Assembly (NCBI GenBank): GCA_020697375.1
Contig: JAJFBJ010000009.1
Location: forward strand, 1-64,000
Direction: 5' to 3'
From: Nitrospira sp.
GTDB lineage: Bacteria; Nitrospirota; Nitrospiria; Nitrospirales; Nitrospiraceae
DNA: 64,000 bases
A program made the translations under genes and the position numbers. The notes beneath the pieces were generated by a model that saw only the letters and a list, made by a program, of their open reading frames with translations, searched no databases and had not been told where the DNA came from. The first letter of the stretch is position 1, and each line of letters starts with the position of its first letter. Positions 1 through 8,180 of the stretch are shown piece after piece.

Positions 1-240
1 GCGGGTGACCGGAAAGACGTACCGCTCGTCATCACCATGACGGCCGAAGGAAATCTGTTCATGAACGACCAGCCGGTTCCTCCGAACGGCTTGAGGATCG
101 TCCTCACTCCGCATCCACGCGAATCCTCAGTACTCGTCCGGGCTGACCGGGTGACGGTTCTGGAACGGTTCGTCTCGGTGGTGGATGAAGTCCGCAGTTT
201 GGGATTTCAACAGGTGAACCTGGAAGTGGTGCGCTCGTGA
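1..240 (+). CDS. ExbD/TolR-type biopolymer transport protein (C-terminal part)
   Basis: The reading frame is open from the first base, so the N-terminus lies outside the window. The visible 79 residues contain the periplasmic part typical of ExbD/TolR: a 'PLVITMTAEG' strand, a regular alternation of strands, and an 'RADRVTVLERFVSVVDEVRSLGF' helix-like segment followed by a final strand. ExbD/TolR works with ExbB/TolQ in the inner membrane to pass proton-motive force to TonB/TolA. The stop overlaps the TonB start by 4 nt, which supports an ExbB-ExbD-TonB operon. ExbD and TolR cannot be told apart from this fragment; the TonB neighbour favours ExbD. Confidence 0.8.
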   Translation, partial: AGDRKDVPLVITMTAEGNLFMNDQPVPPNGLRIVLTPHPRESSVLVRADRVTVLERFVSVVDEVRSLGFQQVNLEVVRS

Positions 241-1277
241 GCGCAGAACAGCTCGCGGAGAAGTCTCATCGCCGCCGCTCGGGTTTCTGTTGGGTCTTCT
301 CGGTGGGTGCCCATGGTTTGCTGGTGTCCGCCGCCATGGCGCTGGTATCGGAGCTTACGCTTCCGCCTCCTCCCGAGACATTCAAGTGGGATGTCTCGGT
401 GGTGCAGGCGCGGGTTCCGCCGAAGACGTCCATTGCCCCGCCCCCTCCGCCCGTTCAGCCACCTCCCCCGGAACCGCAACCGGTCCGTACGCCAACGCCC
501 AAAAAAGTTCAACCGGTTAAGGCTGAGCCAGTTGTGCAGGCGACGAAACCGGTGCAGGACGTCCAACCGGTGCAGGAAAACCGGCCGGTTGAGAATGCTC
601 AACCGGTACAGGACACCGTACCGGTGCAGACTGCTCAGCCTATTCAACACACCGTGCAACAGCAGATTGAGAGCGCCACCAAGCCGATACAGGACGAAGT
701 CCGGCCTTCACCCCAAGTCACACAAACGGTAACGAAAACCGAAGCGCCGATCGAATCGACAGACACCGTCGAACAGCAGACGGTACCCACACAACCGGTC
801 GTGACCGCAGCCTTGAGTCCCACCGTATCCACGACCGAGCGAACTGTTGTCGAAGACTTACACGCTCCGATCGATACTCCCCGTACGATTGAGCAGACCG
901 TCTCCGCGCGAACCGCTCCGGAGATCCAACAGCGCGCGACGGTGCAGCACATGGCGGTTCGATCGAGGCCGGCGACTCGTCCCGATTACGGATGGCTGTC
1001 TCAGGCCCTGTGGTCTTCGGTGGAGCAGCGGAAACGATACCCGCAGGAGGCCCGGCGGAACCACTGGGAAGGGAAAGTCATTCTTCGGTTGAAGATCGAG
1101 CAGCGGGGTGCCGCGATCCATTTGCTCGATGTGGCGCTGGAGGAGAGTTCCGGGCATACGGTCTTGGACCGTCACACCCTGGAGATGGTCCGCAAGGCAT
1201 TCCCATTGAACGTCAAGCACGCCTTGGCTGAGAAGAAAATCGAACTTCATCTGCCGTTTTCCTATCGCATGGAGTAA
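237..1277 (+). CDS. tonB: TonB family energy transducer
   Basis: 346 residues beginning at a GTG that shares GTGA with the preceding stop; GGAAG lies about 10 nt upstream. Residues about 18-40 form a single N-terminal membrane anchor. Residues 50-90 are proline-rich (runs of PPPP), followed by a long Gln/Pro/Val linker with degenerate VQPVQ-like repeats to about residue 160, then a Thr/Val-rich spacer. The last 90 residues form a TonB C-terminal domain (YPQEARRNHWEGKVILRLKI...). TonB transmits inner-membrane energy to outer-membrane TonB-dependent receptors. It is longer than the classical ~240-residue TonB because of the extended linker. No receptor is encoded nearby. Confidence 0.88.
   Translation: MSAEQLAEKSHRRRSGFCWVFSVGAHGLLVSAAMALVSELTLPPPPETFKWDVSVVQARVPPKTSIAPPPPPVQPPPPEPQPVRTPTPKKVQPVKAEPVVQATKPVQDVQPVQENRPVENAQPVQDTVPVQTAQPIQHTVQQQIESATKPIQDEVRPSPQVTQTVTKTEAPIESTDTVEQQTVPTQPVVTAALSPTVSTTERTVVEDLHAPIDTPRTIEQTVSARTAPEIQQRATVQHMAVRSRPATRPDYGWLSQALWSSVEQRKRYPQEARRNHWEGKVILRLKIEQRGAAIHLLDVALEESSGHTVLDRHTLEMVRKAFPLNVKHALAEKKIELHLPFSYRME
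511..650 (+). repeat. Short tandem coding repeats in the TonB linker
   Basis: The hexamer-like unit (A)ACCGGT(G/T/A) recurs at irregular short spacing, often as CCGGTGCAGGA or CCGGTACAGGA, and encodes V-Q-P-V-Q / K-P-V-Q-D / R-P-V-E-N type blocks. This is a degenerate internal repeat inside tonB, not a separate element. It could allow length variation of the periplasm-spanning linker. Confidence 0.6.
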
Positions 1278-1316
1278 CCATCGTCGGACGACAATCACGA
1301 ATCGGAGGAACACGTC

Positions 1317-1769
1317 ATGCATTCAATACATGGCATCCGGCATCGGCTTACCATTCTCACAGCCACTGGGGCGCTTCTGTTTCTGACGGGGTTTTCCGCT
1401 TGGGCGCAACAGAACGGGGACAAATCTTTTCATGCCATCGCGACCGACGCGAAAGACGTGCAGACGGATCTGAAGAACGTACTGTTCTATTGGGAGGAGA
1501 AGGTCAGCGAAACCGCCTTCATTCCGCACGAGTTGAAGCACCTTCCAGTGAAGCGGGGCACCGCGACCGTCAATATCAAATTCGACGGCATCACACACTT
1601 CGATGTGAAATCAGGGGCGGAGAAATCCCCTCCCACTCTCCACATCACCCTGACGAACGGCAAGACCGGGGAATTTCCCCTTGCCATCGACGGCAGCTTT
1701 AAAGGTGAATCGGATTTCGGAAAGGTGGAGATGCCGGTGAACGCGCTGAAAAAACTTGAGTTCAAATGA
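1317..1769 (+). CDS. Secreted protein of unknown function
   Basis: 150 residues with a clear Sec signal peptide (hydrophobic residues about 13-28, cleavage near FSAWA). The mature part is small, charged and strand-rich, with no cysteine or recognisable catalytic motif. The start is supported by GGAGG 8 nt upstream. It sits 39 nt after tonB on the same strand and before the RND adaptor, so it is probably co-transcribed with the TonB genes. I do not recognise the family; a periplasmic role is inferred from the signal peptide only. Confidence 0.6.
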   Translation: MHSIHGIRHRLTILTATGALLFLTGFSAWAQQNGDKSFHAIATDAKDVQTDLKNVLFYWEEKVSETAFIPHELKHLPVKRGTATVNIKFDGITHFDVKSGAEKSPPTLHITLTNGKTGEFPLAIDGSFKGESDFGKVEMPVNALKKLEFK

Positions 1770-1855
1770 TCGACCAGCCCTCGCAACGGCCACCACTTTC
1801 GTGAAGGATACAGTCTATCCATGGGCTCAAGAGGAACCGACCAGTAACACCACGC

Positions 1856-2938
1856 ATGCACTCCCGTCGCGCAACATACCTGGTCCTCGTCGTTCTCCTG
1901 GCGTTATCTACGTTCTTCACCGCCAAGTGGACCGGTCTGACGGCGATCCGGGACGCGGAAGAGACCGACCCTTCAGAAAGCGAGACGGGTGTCATCCTTG
2001 AGCCGGTGAGAATCGAGGCCCTCCAGCAGAGCATTAAGGCAGTCGGCACGTTGCGCGCCAACGAATCAATCGTCATTCGTCCGGAGATCGCCGGCCGGAT
2101 TCGGCAGATACTTTTCCAGGAAGGTCAAGCTGCCGAAAAGGATGCCTTGCTCATAGAACTGGATGATTCAGAACTTCAGGCGGAACTCTCCCAAGCCACG
2201 GCTCAGCTCAAAGTATCGCGTCTGACATACGAACGCCTCAAGCCGCTCAACCTTGAAGGGAAGCGGTACGTCACGAAACAACAGCTCGATGAAGTCGCCG
2301 GCTCTCTCCAGGTGGCGCAAGCCAATCATGTTTTGTACAGCACCCGTCTAGCCAAAACCAAAGTCCGTGCGCCGTTCGATGGTCTCCTTGGCATCCGTCG
2401 GGTGTCACCCGGTGACTTTGTGACGACCGGTCAGGATTTAGTGAACCTCGAAGATGTTCGGACCCTGAAGATCGACTTCAAGGTTCCTGAAACACTGCTC
2501 CGGCACCTTGTTCCAGGCCAATCTCTCGAACTCACGACGGATGCCTATCCGGGGAAGACCTTCCGCGGCACCGTATACGTCATCGACCCAAGGGTAGACA
2601 TGGCGACTCGTGCCGTTCAGGTGCGTGCTCACATTCCCAACGTGGAGCAGCGACTACTGCCCGGCATGTTCGCGCAAGTCACGTTGCATCTGGGAGAGAA
2701 AGAACGCGCGATGCTCATCCCTGAAGAAGCCGTCATTCCCCAAAAAGATCAGACCTTCGTCTATCGGACTCAGGACGGAATGGCTCGTCGAACCGCCGTC
2801 CAACTGGGAATACGCACCAGAGGGTTCGTGCAGGTGCTGAGCGGACTGCAGGAGCAGGATGTCATCGTGCGTGTCGGGCATCACAAACTGCACGATGGCG
2901 CGCGCATTCGGGTTGTCTCGGCGATACCCGCCCGTTAA
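1856..2938 (+). CDS. RND efflux periplasmic adaptor subunit (membrane fusion protein)
   Basis: 360 residues. A hydrophobic N-terminal segment (about 6-22) is followed by the HlyD/AcrA architecture: lipoyl half ('IRPEIAGRIRQILFQEGQ'), an alpha-helical hairpin (about 100-150), second lipoyl half ('KTKVRAPFDGLLGIRRVSPGDFV'), beta-barrel ('LKIDFKVPETLL...') and membrane-proximal domain ('LIPEEAVIPQKDQTFVYR'). Adaptors bridge an RND pump to an outer-membrane channel. The permease starts 22 nt downstream; no TolC-type channel gene is seen in the window. There is no strong Shine-Dalgarno sequence before the chosen ATG, so the exact start is less certain than the identity. Confidence 0.88.
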   Translation: MHSRRATYLVLVVLLALSTFFTAKWTGLTAIRDAEETDPSESETGVILEPVRIEALQQSIKAVGTLRANESIVIRPEIAGRIRQILFQEGQAAEKDALLIELDDSELQAELSQATAQLKVSRLTYERLKPLNLEGKRYVTKQQLDEVAGSLQVAQANHVLYSTRLAKTKVRAPFDGLLGIRRVSPGDFVTTGQDLVNLEDVRTLKIDFKVPETLLRHLVPGQSLELTTDAYPGKTFRGTVYVIDPRVDMATRAVQVRAHIPNVEQRLLPGMFAQVTLHLGEKERAMLIPEEAVIPQKDQTFVYRTQDGMARRTAVQLGIRTRGFVQVLSGLQEQDVIVRVGHHKLHDGARIRVVSAIPAR

Positions 2939-2960
2939 CGCTTTACGTCCGAAACCTTGT

Positions 2961-5900
2961 ATGAAATTGTCTGACCTGTCCATTCAGCGGCCCGTCCTTG
3001 CGACGGTAATGACGCTCTTGCTGATGCTGTTCGGCACTCTCAGCTATTCTCGCCTGCCCGTCCGCGAGTATCCGGACATCACTTTCCCGGTCGTCTCGGT
3101 GTTGACGGTGTATCAAAGCGCCGATGCTCAGCTGGTTGAAACCGATATCACAGCCGTCCTCGAGGATGCGCTCAGCGGAATCGAAGGCCTCCGCACCCTG
3201 CGCTCAACCAGTCGGGAAGGTCTGTCGAACATTGCCATTGAGTTTGCGTTAACACGTAATCTGGATGCAGCCACCAATGACGTCCGGGACCGTGTGGCAC
3301 GGGTGCTGAGCCTGCTCCCGCGGGGAATCGAACCCCCGCAAGTCATGAAAGTGGATAGCGACGCGGACGGCATTGTGTGGCTGGCCCTGCTCAGCGACCG
3401 GCACACCGAACTGGAAATAACTGACTTCGCCGAACGCCAGATCAAAGACCGGCTCTCTTCCCTGCCTGGTGTCTCCAACGTCATGCTCGATGGAGGACGG
3501 CGGTATGCGATGCGGATCTGGCTGCATCCGGATCGGCTCGCATCCAGACTCCTGACCGTGCAGGATGTCGAAGATGCGCTTATGACTCAGAATGTGTCCA
3601 TCCCCACTGGCCGAATCGAGAGTACCCAGCGGGAATTCAGCGTCCGGATGGGCGGCGGCCTGGAGAAGCCTGCCCAGTTCAATCAGCTGATTTTGGCTTA
3701 TCGAGATGGGTACCCGATCCGGCTACAGGATGTCGGCTCCGCCGAAATTGGAGCGGAGGACGACCGCAAGTTGGTGCGAGTCAACGGCAAACCAGCTGTC
3801 GGGCTTGGCATCATGAAACAATCCAAGGCCAACACCTTGGAGGCAGCTCGCGCCGTGAAGGAGCAATTGCCGGCCTTGGAAGCCTTGCTTCCGGAAGGGA
3901 TGAAACTGGTCACGGCTTTCGACAGCTCCGTGTACATCGAGCAATCTCTGCACGAAGTGTATGTCGCCGTCGGGCTCTCCCTACTGCTCGTCGTGCTGGT
4001 GGTGTATCTCTTCCTTCGCAGTGTCCGCGCCACGTTGATCCCCACGGTCGCCATACCCGGCTCCATCCTGGGCACGTTCGTGCTCATGCATGTGACGTCC
4101 TGTTCGATCAACACGATCACGCTGCTGGGATTCGTCCTGGCCATCGGACTCGTCGTCGACGATGCCATCATCGTGGTGGAAAATGTCTACCGCCGAATAG
4201 AACGAGGCCTCAACCCAATGCAAGCCGCCATCGAAGGCAGTCGTGAAATCGGGTTTGCGGTGATCTCGACGACCCTGTCGCTTGCGGTCGTCTTCCTCCC
4301 GATTGCGTTTCTTCCCGGTGTCGTCGGTCGCCTCTTTACCGAATTGGGCATTGCCGTGGCCGGATCGGTGCTGCTATCCGGGTTCATCGCCCTGACGCTC
4401 ACCCCGGCGATGTGCGCCCGTCTGTTGGGACCAACTGTGGGCACGACGCGTCCTTCGCAGGTTTCAGCCCTGGATGCAGCCGGCTGGCTCCAATGGGCCA
4501 CTCGCTGCTATCGACAAGCTCTGGAAATCGCTCTCGGCGCCAGGGCGACTGTGCTGAGTATCGCCATCGCTTCGGTGGCAATCAGCGCCCTGCTGCTCTT
4601 GCGGATCCCAAGCGAACTCGCGCCCTTGGAAGACACCGGATGGTTTCCGACTCTCGTCAGCGCGCCTGAAGGATCGACCCTGGACTATACGGATCGATAC
4701 ACCAAAGAGTCTGAACAGATCCTGGCTCGCATCCCGGAAATGGACTCCTACTACACTGTCGTCGCCAAAGGATGGCGGCCGACGCTCGTCAATCGCGCAG
4801 TCACCTGGGTGACGCTCAAAGATTGGTCCGAGCGCAGCCGCCTGCAACGAGAGATCGTTGCTGAAGTCGAGCCTGAACTCTCGGCCATTCCCGGAGCCAC
4901 GACGTTTGCATTCAATCCTCCTCCGTTCAATCAAGAGGAAAGCAAAACGCCGGTTCAACTCATCATCAGCGGGCCGGCCTATGATGTGCTGGACAGAATC
5001 GTGGCCAACATCCGTGAGGACCTCGCCGCTTATTCAAGCGTCGCCAACTTTGAAAGCGACCTAGACTTGAACAAGCCGGAATTGCGGATCGAGGTGAACC
5101 GCGACAAGGCGGCAGACCTGGGCATACCGGTGGAAACCATTGGCAGAACACTCGAAGCGTTTTTAGGCGGTCGCCGCACCACCATGTTCATGCGGGAAGG
5201 AAAGGAATATCCTGTCATCGTGCAGACTCAGGCTCATTATCGCAGCACTCGCTCGGACATCGAACAGCTCCAAGTCAGAGGCACGCAGGGCGATCTGATT
5301 CCCCTCAGTAACCTCGTCACCGTGCGGGAAACCGTGGCGCCGAAGCAACTGAACCACTATGAGAAACTGAGAGCTGTGACGATTAGTTCCAGTGTGGAGT
5401 CGGGCTCAACGCTGGGCCAATCGCTCGCTTCGATGGAAAAGCTGGCCAGAAAACACCTGCCTTCCGGCGCCAGCATCAGTTACTCCGGAGAATCGAAAGA
5501 ATTCAAAGAATCATCCGGCAATCTGTATGTCACCTTCATCCTCGCCCTGCTCGTCATCTATCTGATTTTAGCCGCGCAATTCGAAAGCTTTACGCATCCG
5601 GTCACGATCCTCCTGTCTGTCCCTCCGGCGATTGCCGGCGCATTGCTTGCGCTGGCGCTGTGGCAAGGAACCATGAATATATATAGTCAGATCGGACTCA
5701 TGATTCTGATCGGGCTGGTCACGAAGAACGCCATTCTGATCGTGGAATTTGCGAACCAGCTCCACCGTGAAGGCATGGTGGCAGGATCCGCCATCATCGA
5801 GGCGGCGGCGCTTCGCTTGCGGCCTATCATCATGACCACTGTGGCCACCATTCTGGCTGCGCTCCCGTTGGCGCTCGCCACCGGGGCCGGAGCGGCCGGA

Positions 5901-6062
5901 CGCCGGCATATCGGTTTTGTCGTGATCGGCGGCCTCGCCCTGTCAACCGTGCTCACGCTCTTCGTGGTTCCTGTCATGTATGCCATTCTTGCACGCGCAT
6001 CTCAGACCTTGCTTAAGGCAGAACGGTCGGTTCTTTTCCCACATCCGATGTCACCAAAGTAA
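2961..6062 (+). CDS. RND efflux transporter permease (HAE1/AcrB type)
   Basis: 1033 residues from the ATG at 2961 (MKLSDLSIQRPVLATVM...); the frame is open further upstream, but that would overlap the adaptor gene and remove the canonical N-terminus. Twelve membrane segments are arranged as in AcrB, with two large periplasmic loops. The fourth-segment proton-relay motif 'GLVVDDAIIVVENV' carries the paired aspartates, and the second half shows 'QIGLMILIGLVTKNAILIVEFA'. It exports hydrophobic or amphipathic compounds by proton antiport together with the adaptor encoded just upstream. Substrate cannot be read from the sequence. The pair belongs to the HAE1-like rather than the metal-exporting HME group, judged from the overall motifs. 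Confidence 0.9.
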   Translation: MKLSDLSIQRPVLATVMTLLLMLFGTLSYSRLPVREYPDITFPVVSVLTVYQSADAQLVETDITAVLEDALSGIEGLRTLRSTSREGLSNIAIEFALTRNLDAATNDVRDRVARVLSLLPRGIEPPQVMKVDSDADGIVWLALLSDRHTELEITDFAERQIKDRLSSLPGVSNVMLDGGRRYAMRIWLHPDRLASRLLTVQDVEDALMTQNVSIPTGRIESTQREFSVRMGGGLEKPAQFNQLILAYRDGYPIRLQDVGSAEIGAEDDRKLVRVNGKPAVGLGIMKQSKANTLEAARAVKEQLPALEALLPEGMKLVTAFDSSVYIEQSLHEVYVAVGLSLLLVVLVVYLFLRSVRATLIPTVAIPGSILGTFVLMHVTSCSINTITLLGFVLAIGLVVDDAIIVVENVYRRIERGLNPMQAAIEGSREIGFAVISTTLSLAVVFLPIAFLPGVVGRLFTELGIAVAGSVLLSGFIALTLTPAMCARLLGPTVGTTRPSQVSALDAAGWLQWATRCYRQALEIALGARATVLSIAIASVAISALLLLRIPSELAPLEDTGWFPTLVSAPEGSTLDYTDRYTKESEQILARIPEMDSYYTVVAKGWRPTLVNRAVTWVTLKDWSERSRLQREIVAEVEPELSAIPGATTFAFNPPPFNQEESKTPVQLIISGPAYDVLDRIVANIREDLAAYSSVANFESDLDLNKPELRIEVNRDKAADLGIPVETIGRTLEAFLGGRRTTMFMREGKEYPVIVQTQAHYRSTRSDIEQLQVRGTQGDLIPLSNLVTVRETVAPKQLNHYEKLRAVTISSSVESGSTLGQSLASMEKLARKHLPSGASISYSGESKEFKESSGNLYVTFILALLVIYLILAAQFESFTHPVTILLSVPPAIAGALLALALWQGTMNIYSQIGLMILIGLVTKNAILIVEFANQLHREGMVAGSAIIEAAALRLRPIIMTTVATILAALPLALATGAGAAGRRHIGFVVIGGLALSTVLTLFVVPVMYAILARASQTLLKAERSVLFPHPMSPK

Positions 6063-6641
6063 TTCTCTTTCGAGCTTCTCTGAATGTGTTTTTAACGCCA
6101 TGCGACCTCATCGCAACGGGTACAACCGATGGAAACGGCGGATGATTCCCTCTCCTCAGACATGATTCTCCTGCCTGACCGTATCCATAACCATGACATC
6201 GGATACGAACAAGCTTCGGCCGTTTCCGCGTACGAGGACTGATGGGCACTATTCTCCACTAATACCCTCGGTAGGGTTCGGGCAGGGCCTGCCAAACGAT
6301 TACGTGATCGCGCTCATCCCCTAAGAATAAGTTCTGTTCTGTTCGACTGAATAATTTCCCGACCTGGAAAGTAGACATTGCCACGACTTTAGAGATGGAG
6401 TACATTGATATTGAGAATTGGAATCAGTAACGCGAAGAACACGTCGCTCTGTTCTTATCTTCACTGCGAGTAGGCTGAACAAGTTTTATGTCATCGCGCG
6501 AAGAATTCCGGCACTGACCATGCCCTCAGTCCGATAGAACAGCGTGGCGTACCCGTGGATGGAGAGGGTGTAGGAGGAGCGCCTTTATGCCGTCTCCATC
6601 CAACGGCTTCACGTGTATCATAAGCCAGGGAGGACCGACCG
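6063..6641 (+). other. Intergenic stretch without a convincing gene
   Basis: 579 bases separate the RND permease from the small-protein cluster. Short open frames on both strands lack ribosome binding sites and recognisable features. It contains a weak hairpin (AAGAACA 6435-6441 with TGTTCTT 6450-6456) and a possible sigma-54 promoter at 6509-6524. An AT-richer segment around 6400-6430 could hold other promoter elements. Confidence 0.5.
6509..6524 (+). promoter_or_regulatory. Possible sigma-54 promoter upstream of the small-protein cluster
   Basis: The GG (6510-6511) and GC (6522-6523) cores are separated by exactly 10 nt, and the -24 element reads CGGCAC. Eight of 12 informative positions match the TGGCACR-N4-TTGCW consensus. 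A start site near 6535 would leave about 105 nt before the ATG at 6642. The match is moderate, so chance is possible. Confidence 0.3.
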
Positions 6642-6824
6642 ATGAACTGCTCACGATGCGGAGGATGTCTGGCCATCGAACGATCCGTCGATTTCTACCA
6701 CTCAGAGGGGCAATGGGAATGTATCAACTGTGGCGCGCACACGGCGCTCTCTGCGCAGGTTTCACGTAAATTGTCTGTGCAAACATCACAACCCATCTTA
6801 CATGCATCAATTGACAAGCTATAA
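6642..6824 (+). CDS. Small zinc-ribbon-like protein
   Basis: 60 residues. Two CxxC pairs (C3/C6... 'CSRCGGC' and 'CINCGAH') separated by about 20 residues, with an aromatic segment between them, are typical of a small rubredoxin-like zinc knuckle. GGGAGG lies 10 nt upstream of the ATG. The C-terminal 25 residues have no motif. Function unknown; possibilities are a metal-binding regulator or an RNA/DNA-binding zinc ribbon. It is the first of several very small proteins transcribed in the same direction. Confidence 0.6.
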   Translation: MNCSRCGGCLAIERSVDFYHSEGQWECINCGAHTALSAQVSRKLSVQTSQPILHASIDKL

Positions 6825-6863
6825 ACCAGCGTCACTCGTAGCTCACCACCTGGAGGTGTTTAC

Positions 6864-7373
6864 ATGATCGGCATAGGACAGAAAGTTCCTCGCCTTCGGA
6901 CTCCTGCATTTACAGAAGGAGCTCTCACATTATTTGACTTTGCCGGCTATCGCAGTCACTGGTTGGCCATGTGCTGCATGCCAAGCTTGGGTTTATTGGA
7001 GGCCGAATTGCTCGAATGCCATAGTGATGGCTTTAGGAGTGAAGGCGCCATACTTCTTGCGCTTTGCCCCAGTGCCACTGTCTTTCCTGCTCGATTGACT
7101 AGTCAGACTTCATACATACGTACGCCTATGCTGGCGGACCCACTCTCCAGGTTGCATCGACTATTCGGCATTTTGCGAGAGGCGACCCAATGTTGCAGCA
7201 TCTTAATCGATCCGTCCGGCGTTTTGAGTTTTCGTCTCACACATGACTTCAATAGACACGGGATGGAATCATTGCAAAAAGCCTTGGTTGCCAATCGATG
7301 CCAGTCACCCCCGCTCCTTCACGAATCCCACATCCCGGTTTCGAAAGGAGCATTGATCCCATGCATCCTCTAA
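6864..7373 (+). CDS. Peroxiredoxin/redoxin-like protein lacking the usual active-site motif
   Basis: 169 residues with a thioredoxin-fold redoxin outline: 'IGQKVPRLRTPAF' start, a 'HWLAMCCMPSLGLLEAELLE' segment where AhpC/TSA proteins have W-x-V-L-F-x-x-P-x-x-F-T-x-x-C, a 'TPMLADPLSRLHRLFGI' segment like the 'LADPxxxVxxxYG' of peroxiredoxins, and 'CSILIDPSGVLSFRL' like 'xxFxIDPxGxI'. The peroxidatic Thr-x-x-Cys after the proline is missing; instead two cysteines precede it. GGAGG lies 8 nt before the ATG. It may be catalytically altered or inactive. Family assignment is by pattern only. Confidence 0.6.
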   Translation: MIGIGQKVPRLRTPAFTEGALTLFDFAGYRSHWLAMCCMPSLGLLEAELLECHSDGFRSEGAILLALCPSATVFPARLTSQTSYIRTPMLADPLSRLHRLFGILREATQCCSILIDPSGVLSFRLTHDFNRHGMESLQKALVANRCQSPPLLHESHIPVSKGALIPCIL

Positions 7374-7579
7374 AACAACGCGGCACCCGGGCCTCACTCA
7401 GCATGTGTACTTGCGGCAAGCTCCATCTCAGCTATGACTTGATCACATTGCACTTCGAACAGGACGAGTTCATCTCTTTCGCAGACTCGGTCGCCCACCT
7501 CCTAGCGCAATATAAGAAGGTCCACAGCGCTCCCCAGCCCAGTTCGATCCCGTCAGTTCACAACGGAATCTGCCATTAA
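7361..7579 (+). CDS. Small cysteine-containing protein of unknown function
   Basis: 72 residues from the ATG at 7361, which has GAAAGGAG about 10 nt upstream inside the end of the redoxin-like gene (13-nt overlap). A start at 7298 is also open but has no ribosome binding site. The N-terminal half reads 'MCTCGKLHLSYDLITLHFEQDEFISFADSVAHLL', a CxCG turn followed by a strand and helix, which I recall from small uncharacterised 'CxCG...L...F' proteins in several phyla. Overlap with the preceding gene suggests coupled translation. Function unknown. Confidence 0.5.
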   Translation: MHPLKQRGTRASLSMCTCGKLHLSYDLITLHFEQDEFISFADSVAHLLAQYKKVHSAPQPSSIPSVHNGICH

Positions 7580-7593
7580 CCCTGGAGTCTTCC

Positions 7594-7755
7594 ATGAATG
7601 TTTATGATTGTCCCCGTTGCAGACATAATAGTCTCGCTCCTACTGGAGGTTTTCTATCCTGTGGGCGATGCGGCTACGCCATCACGGCCTTTGCCCTGGC
7701 GGCTGAGCAACGCCTCAAAAAGGATCTTCGTCACATTCAAAACCATGATGGGTGA
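7594..7755 (+). CDS. 53-residue zinc-ribbon-like protein
   Basis: The open frame encodes MNVYDCPRCRHNSL...CGRCGYAITAF... with two CxxC pairs 14 residues apart and a basic, helical tail ending QNHDG. TGGAG lies 8 nt upstream of the ATG and the gene begins 14 nt after the previous stop. An 88-residue frame on the opposite strand covers the same DNA but has no ribosome binding site or recognisable family. The arrangement resembles the zinc-ribbon protein encoded at 6642, suggesting related metal-binding folds. Function unknown. Confidence 0.5.
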   Translation: MNVYDCPRCRHNSLAPTGGFLSCGRCGYAITAFALAAEQRLKKDLRHIQNHDG

Positions 7756-7761
7756 AGCTTG

Positions 7762-7899
7762 ATGTGCACCATGATCAAAAGAGGCGTGATCGGGAAGTAC
7801 CTTCCTCTCAGGATGGGAAGTGATTTGCCTGTCGCAGTGAGCCTTGCTGTGTCTCTTTTCATGGTGCTTGGTGCGATTTTTAAAGTCAGCCTCCGTTAA
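7762..7899 (+). CDS. 45-residue protein with one membrane segment
   Basis: The frame starts 6 nt after the 53-residue gene and encodes a basic N-terminus (MCTMIKRGVIGKY) followed by a 20-residue hydrophobic stretch (LPVAVSLAVSLFMVLGAIF) and a short basic tail. Tight spacing and the transmembrane pattern argue for a real small membrane protein, but the ribosome binding site is weak (GGTGAAG); an internal ATG at 7771 is an alternative. No family recognised. Confidence 0.35.
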   Translation: MCTMIKRGVIGKYLPLRMGSDLPVAVSLAVSLFMVLGAIFKVSLR

Positions 7900-8108
7900 G
7901 TGAGGATACGATGTCCTCATTCCAGGCGGTTCGCTTAACCAGCGGACACACAGAATTGCCTATCTCTTTTCCAAAAAGACACGCGCATTATAGAATCAGA
8001 TACGGTGTACCGTCATTAAGTGGTAACCCTGCGCCTTTTCATGAGTTCAGGAATATTTAGCCTTATTAGACAAAAGGTTGTATCAGACCATTCCACTCAA
8101 TGCCTAGC

Positions 8109-8124
8109 TGGCACGCATGTTGTT
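8109..8124 (+). promoter_or_regulatory. Possible sigma-54 promoter upstream of a 25-residue protein
   Basis: TGGCACG, then 4 nt, then TTGTT: all seven -24 positions and four of five -12 positions of TGGCACR-N4-TTGCW match. The one mismatch is in the -12 GC core (GT). A start about 8135 would give a 45-nt leader to the ATG at 8181. No enhancer site was identified. Confidence 0.4.
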
Positions 8125-8180
8125 TACGATTATCTATGCCATGTCGATCACGTTAATCCATAAAGACAGGAGATCTAATC

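Noticed and set aside
207..659. 150-residue leftward frame rich in Arg and Leu inside tonB.
   Set aside because: Mirror image of the Pro/Gln/Val repeat coding; low complexity shadow frame.
6412..6426. Fur-box-like sequence (TGAGAAT-T-GGAATCA).
   Set aside because: Only about 10 of 14 half-site bases match the 7-1-7 pattern and no iron gene follows.
6435..6456. Weak hairpin AAGAACA/TGTTCTT as terminator of the RND operon.
   Set aside because: Only 7 bp, GC-poor, and nearly 400 nt after the stop codon.
7654..7920. 88-residue leftward frame opposite the small zinc-ribbon gene.
   Set aside because: No ribosome binding site or family signal; the + strand frames here have CxxC pairs and tight spacing.
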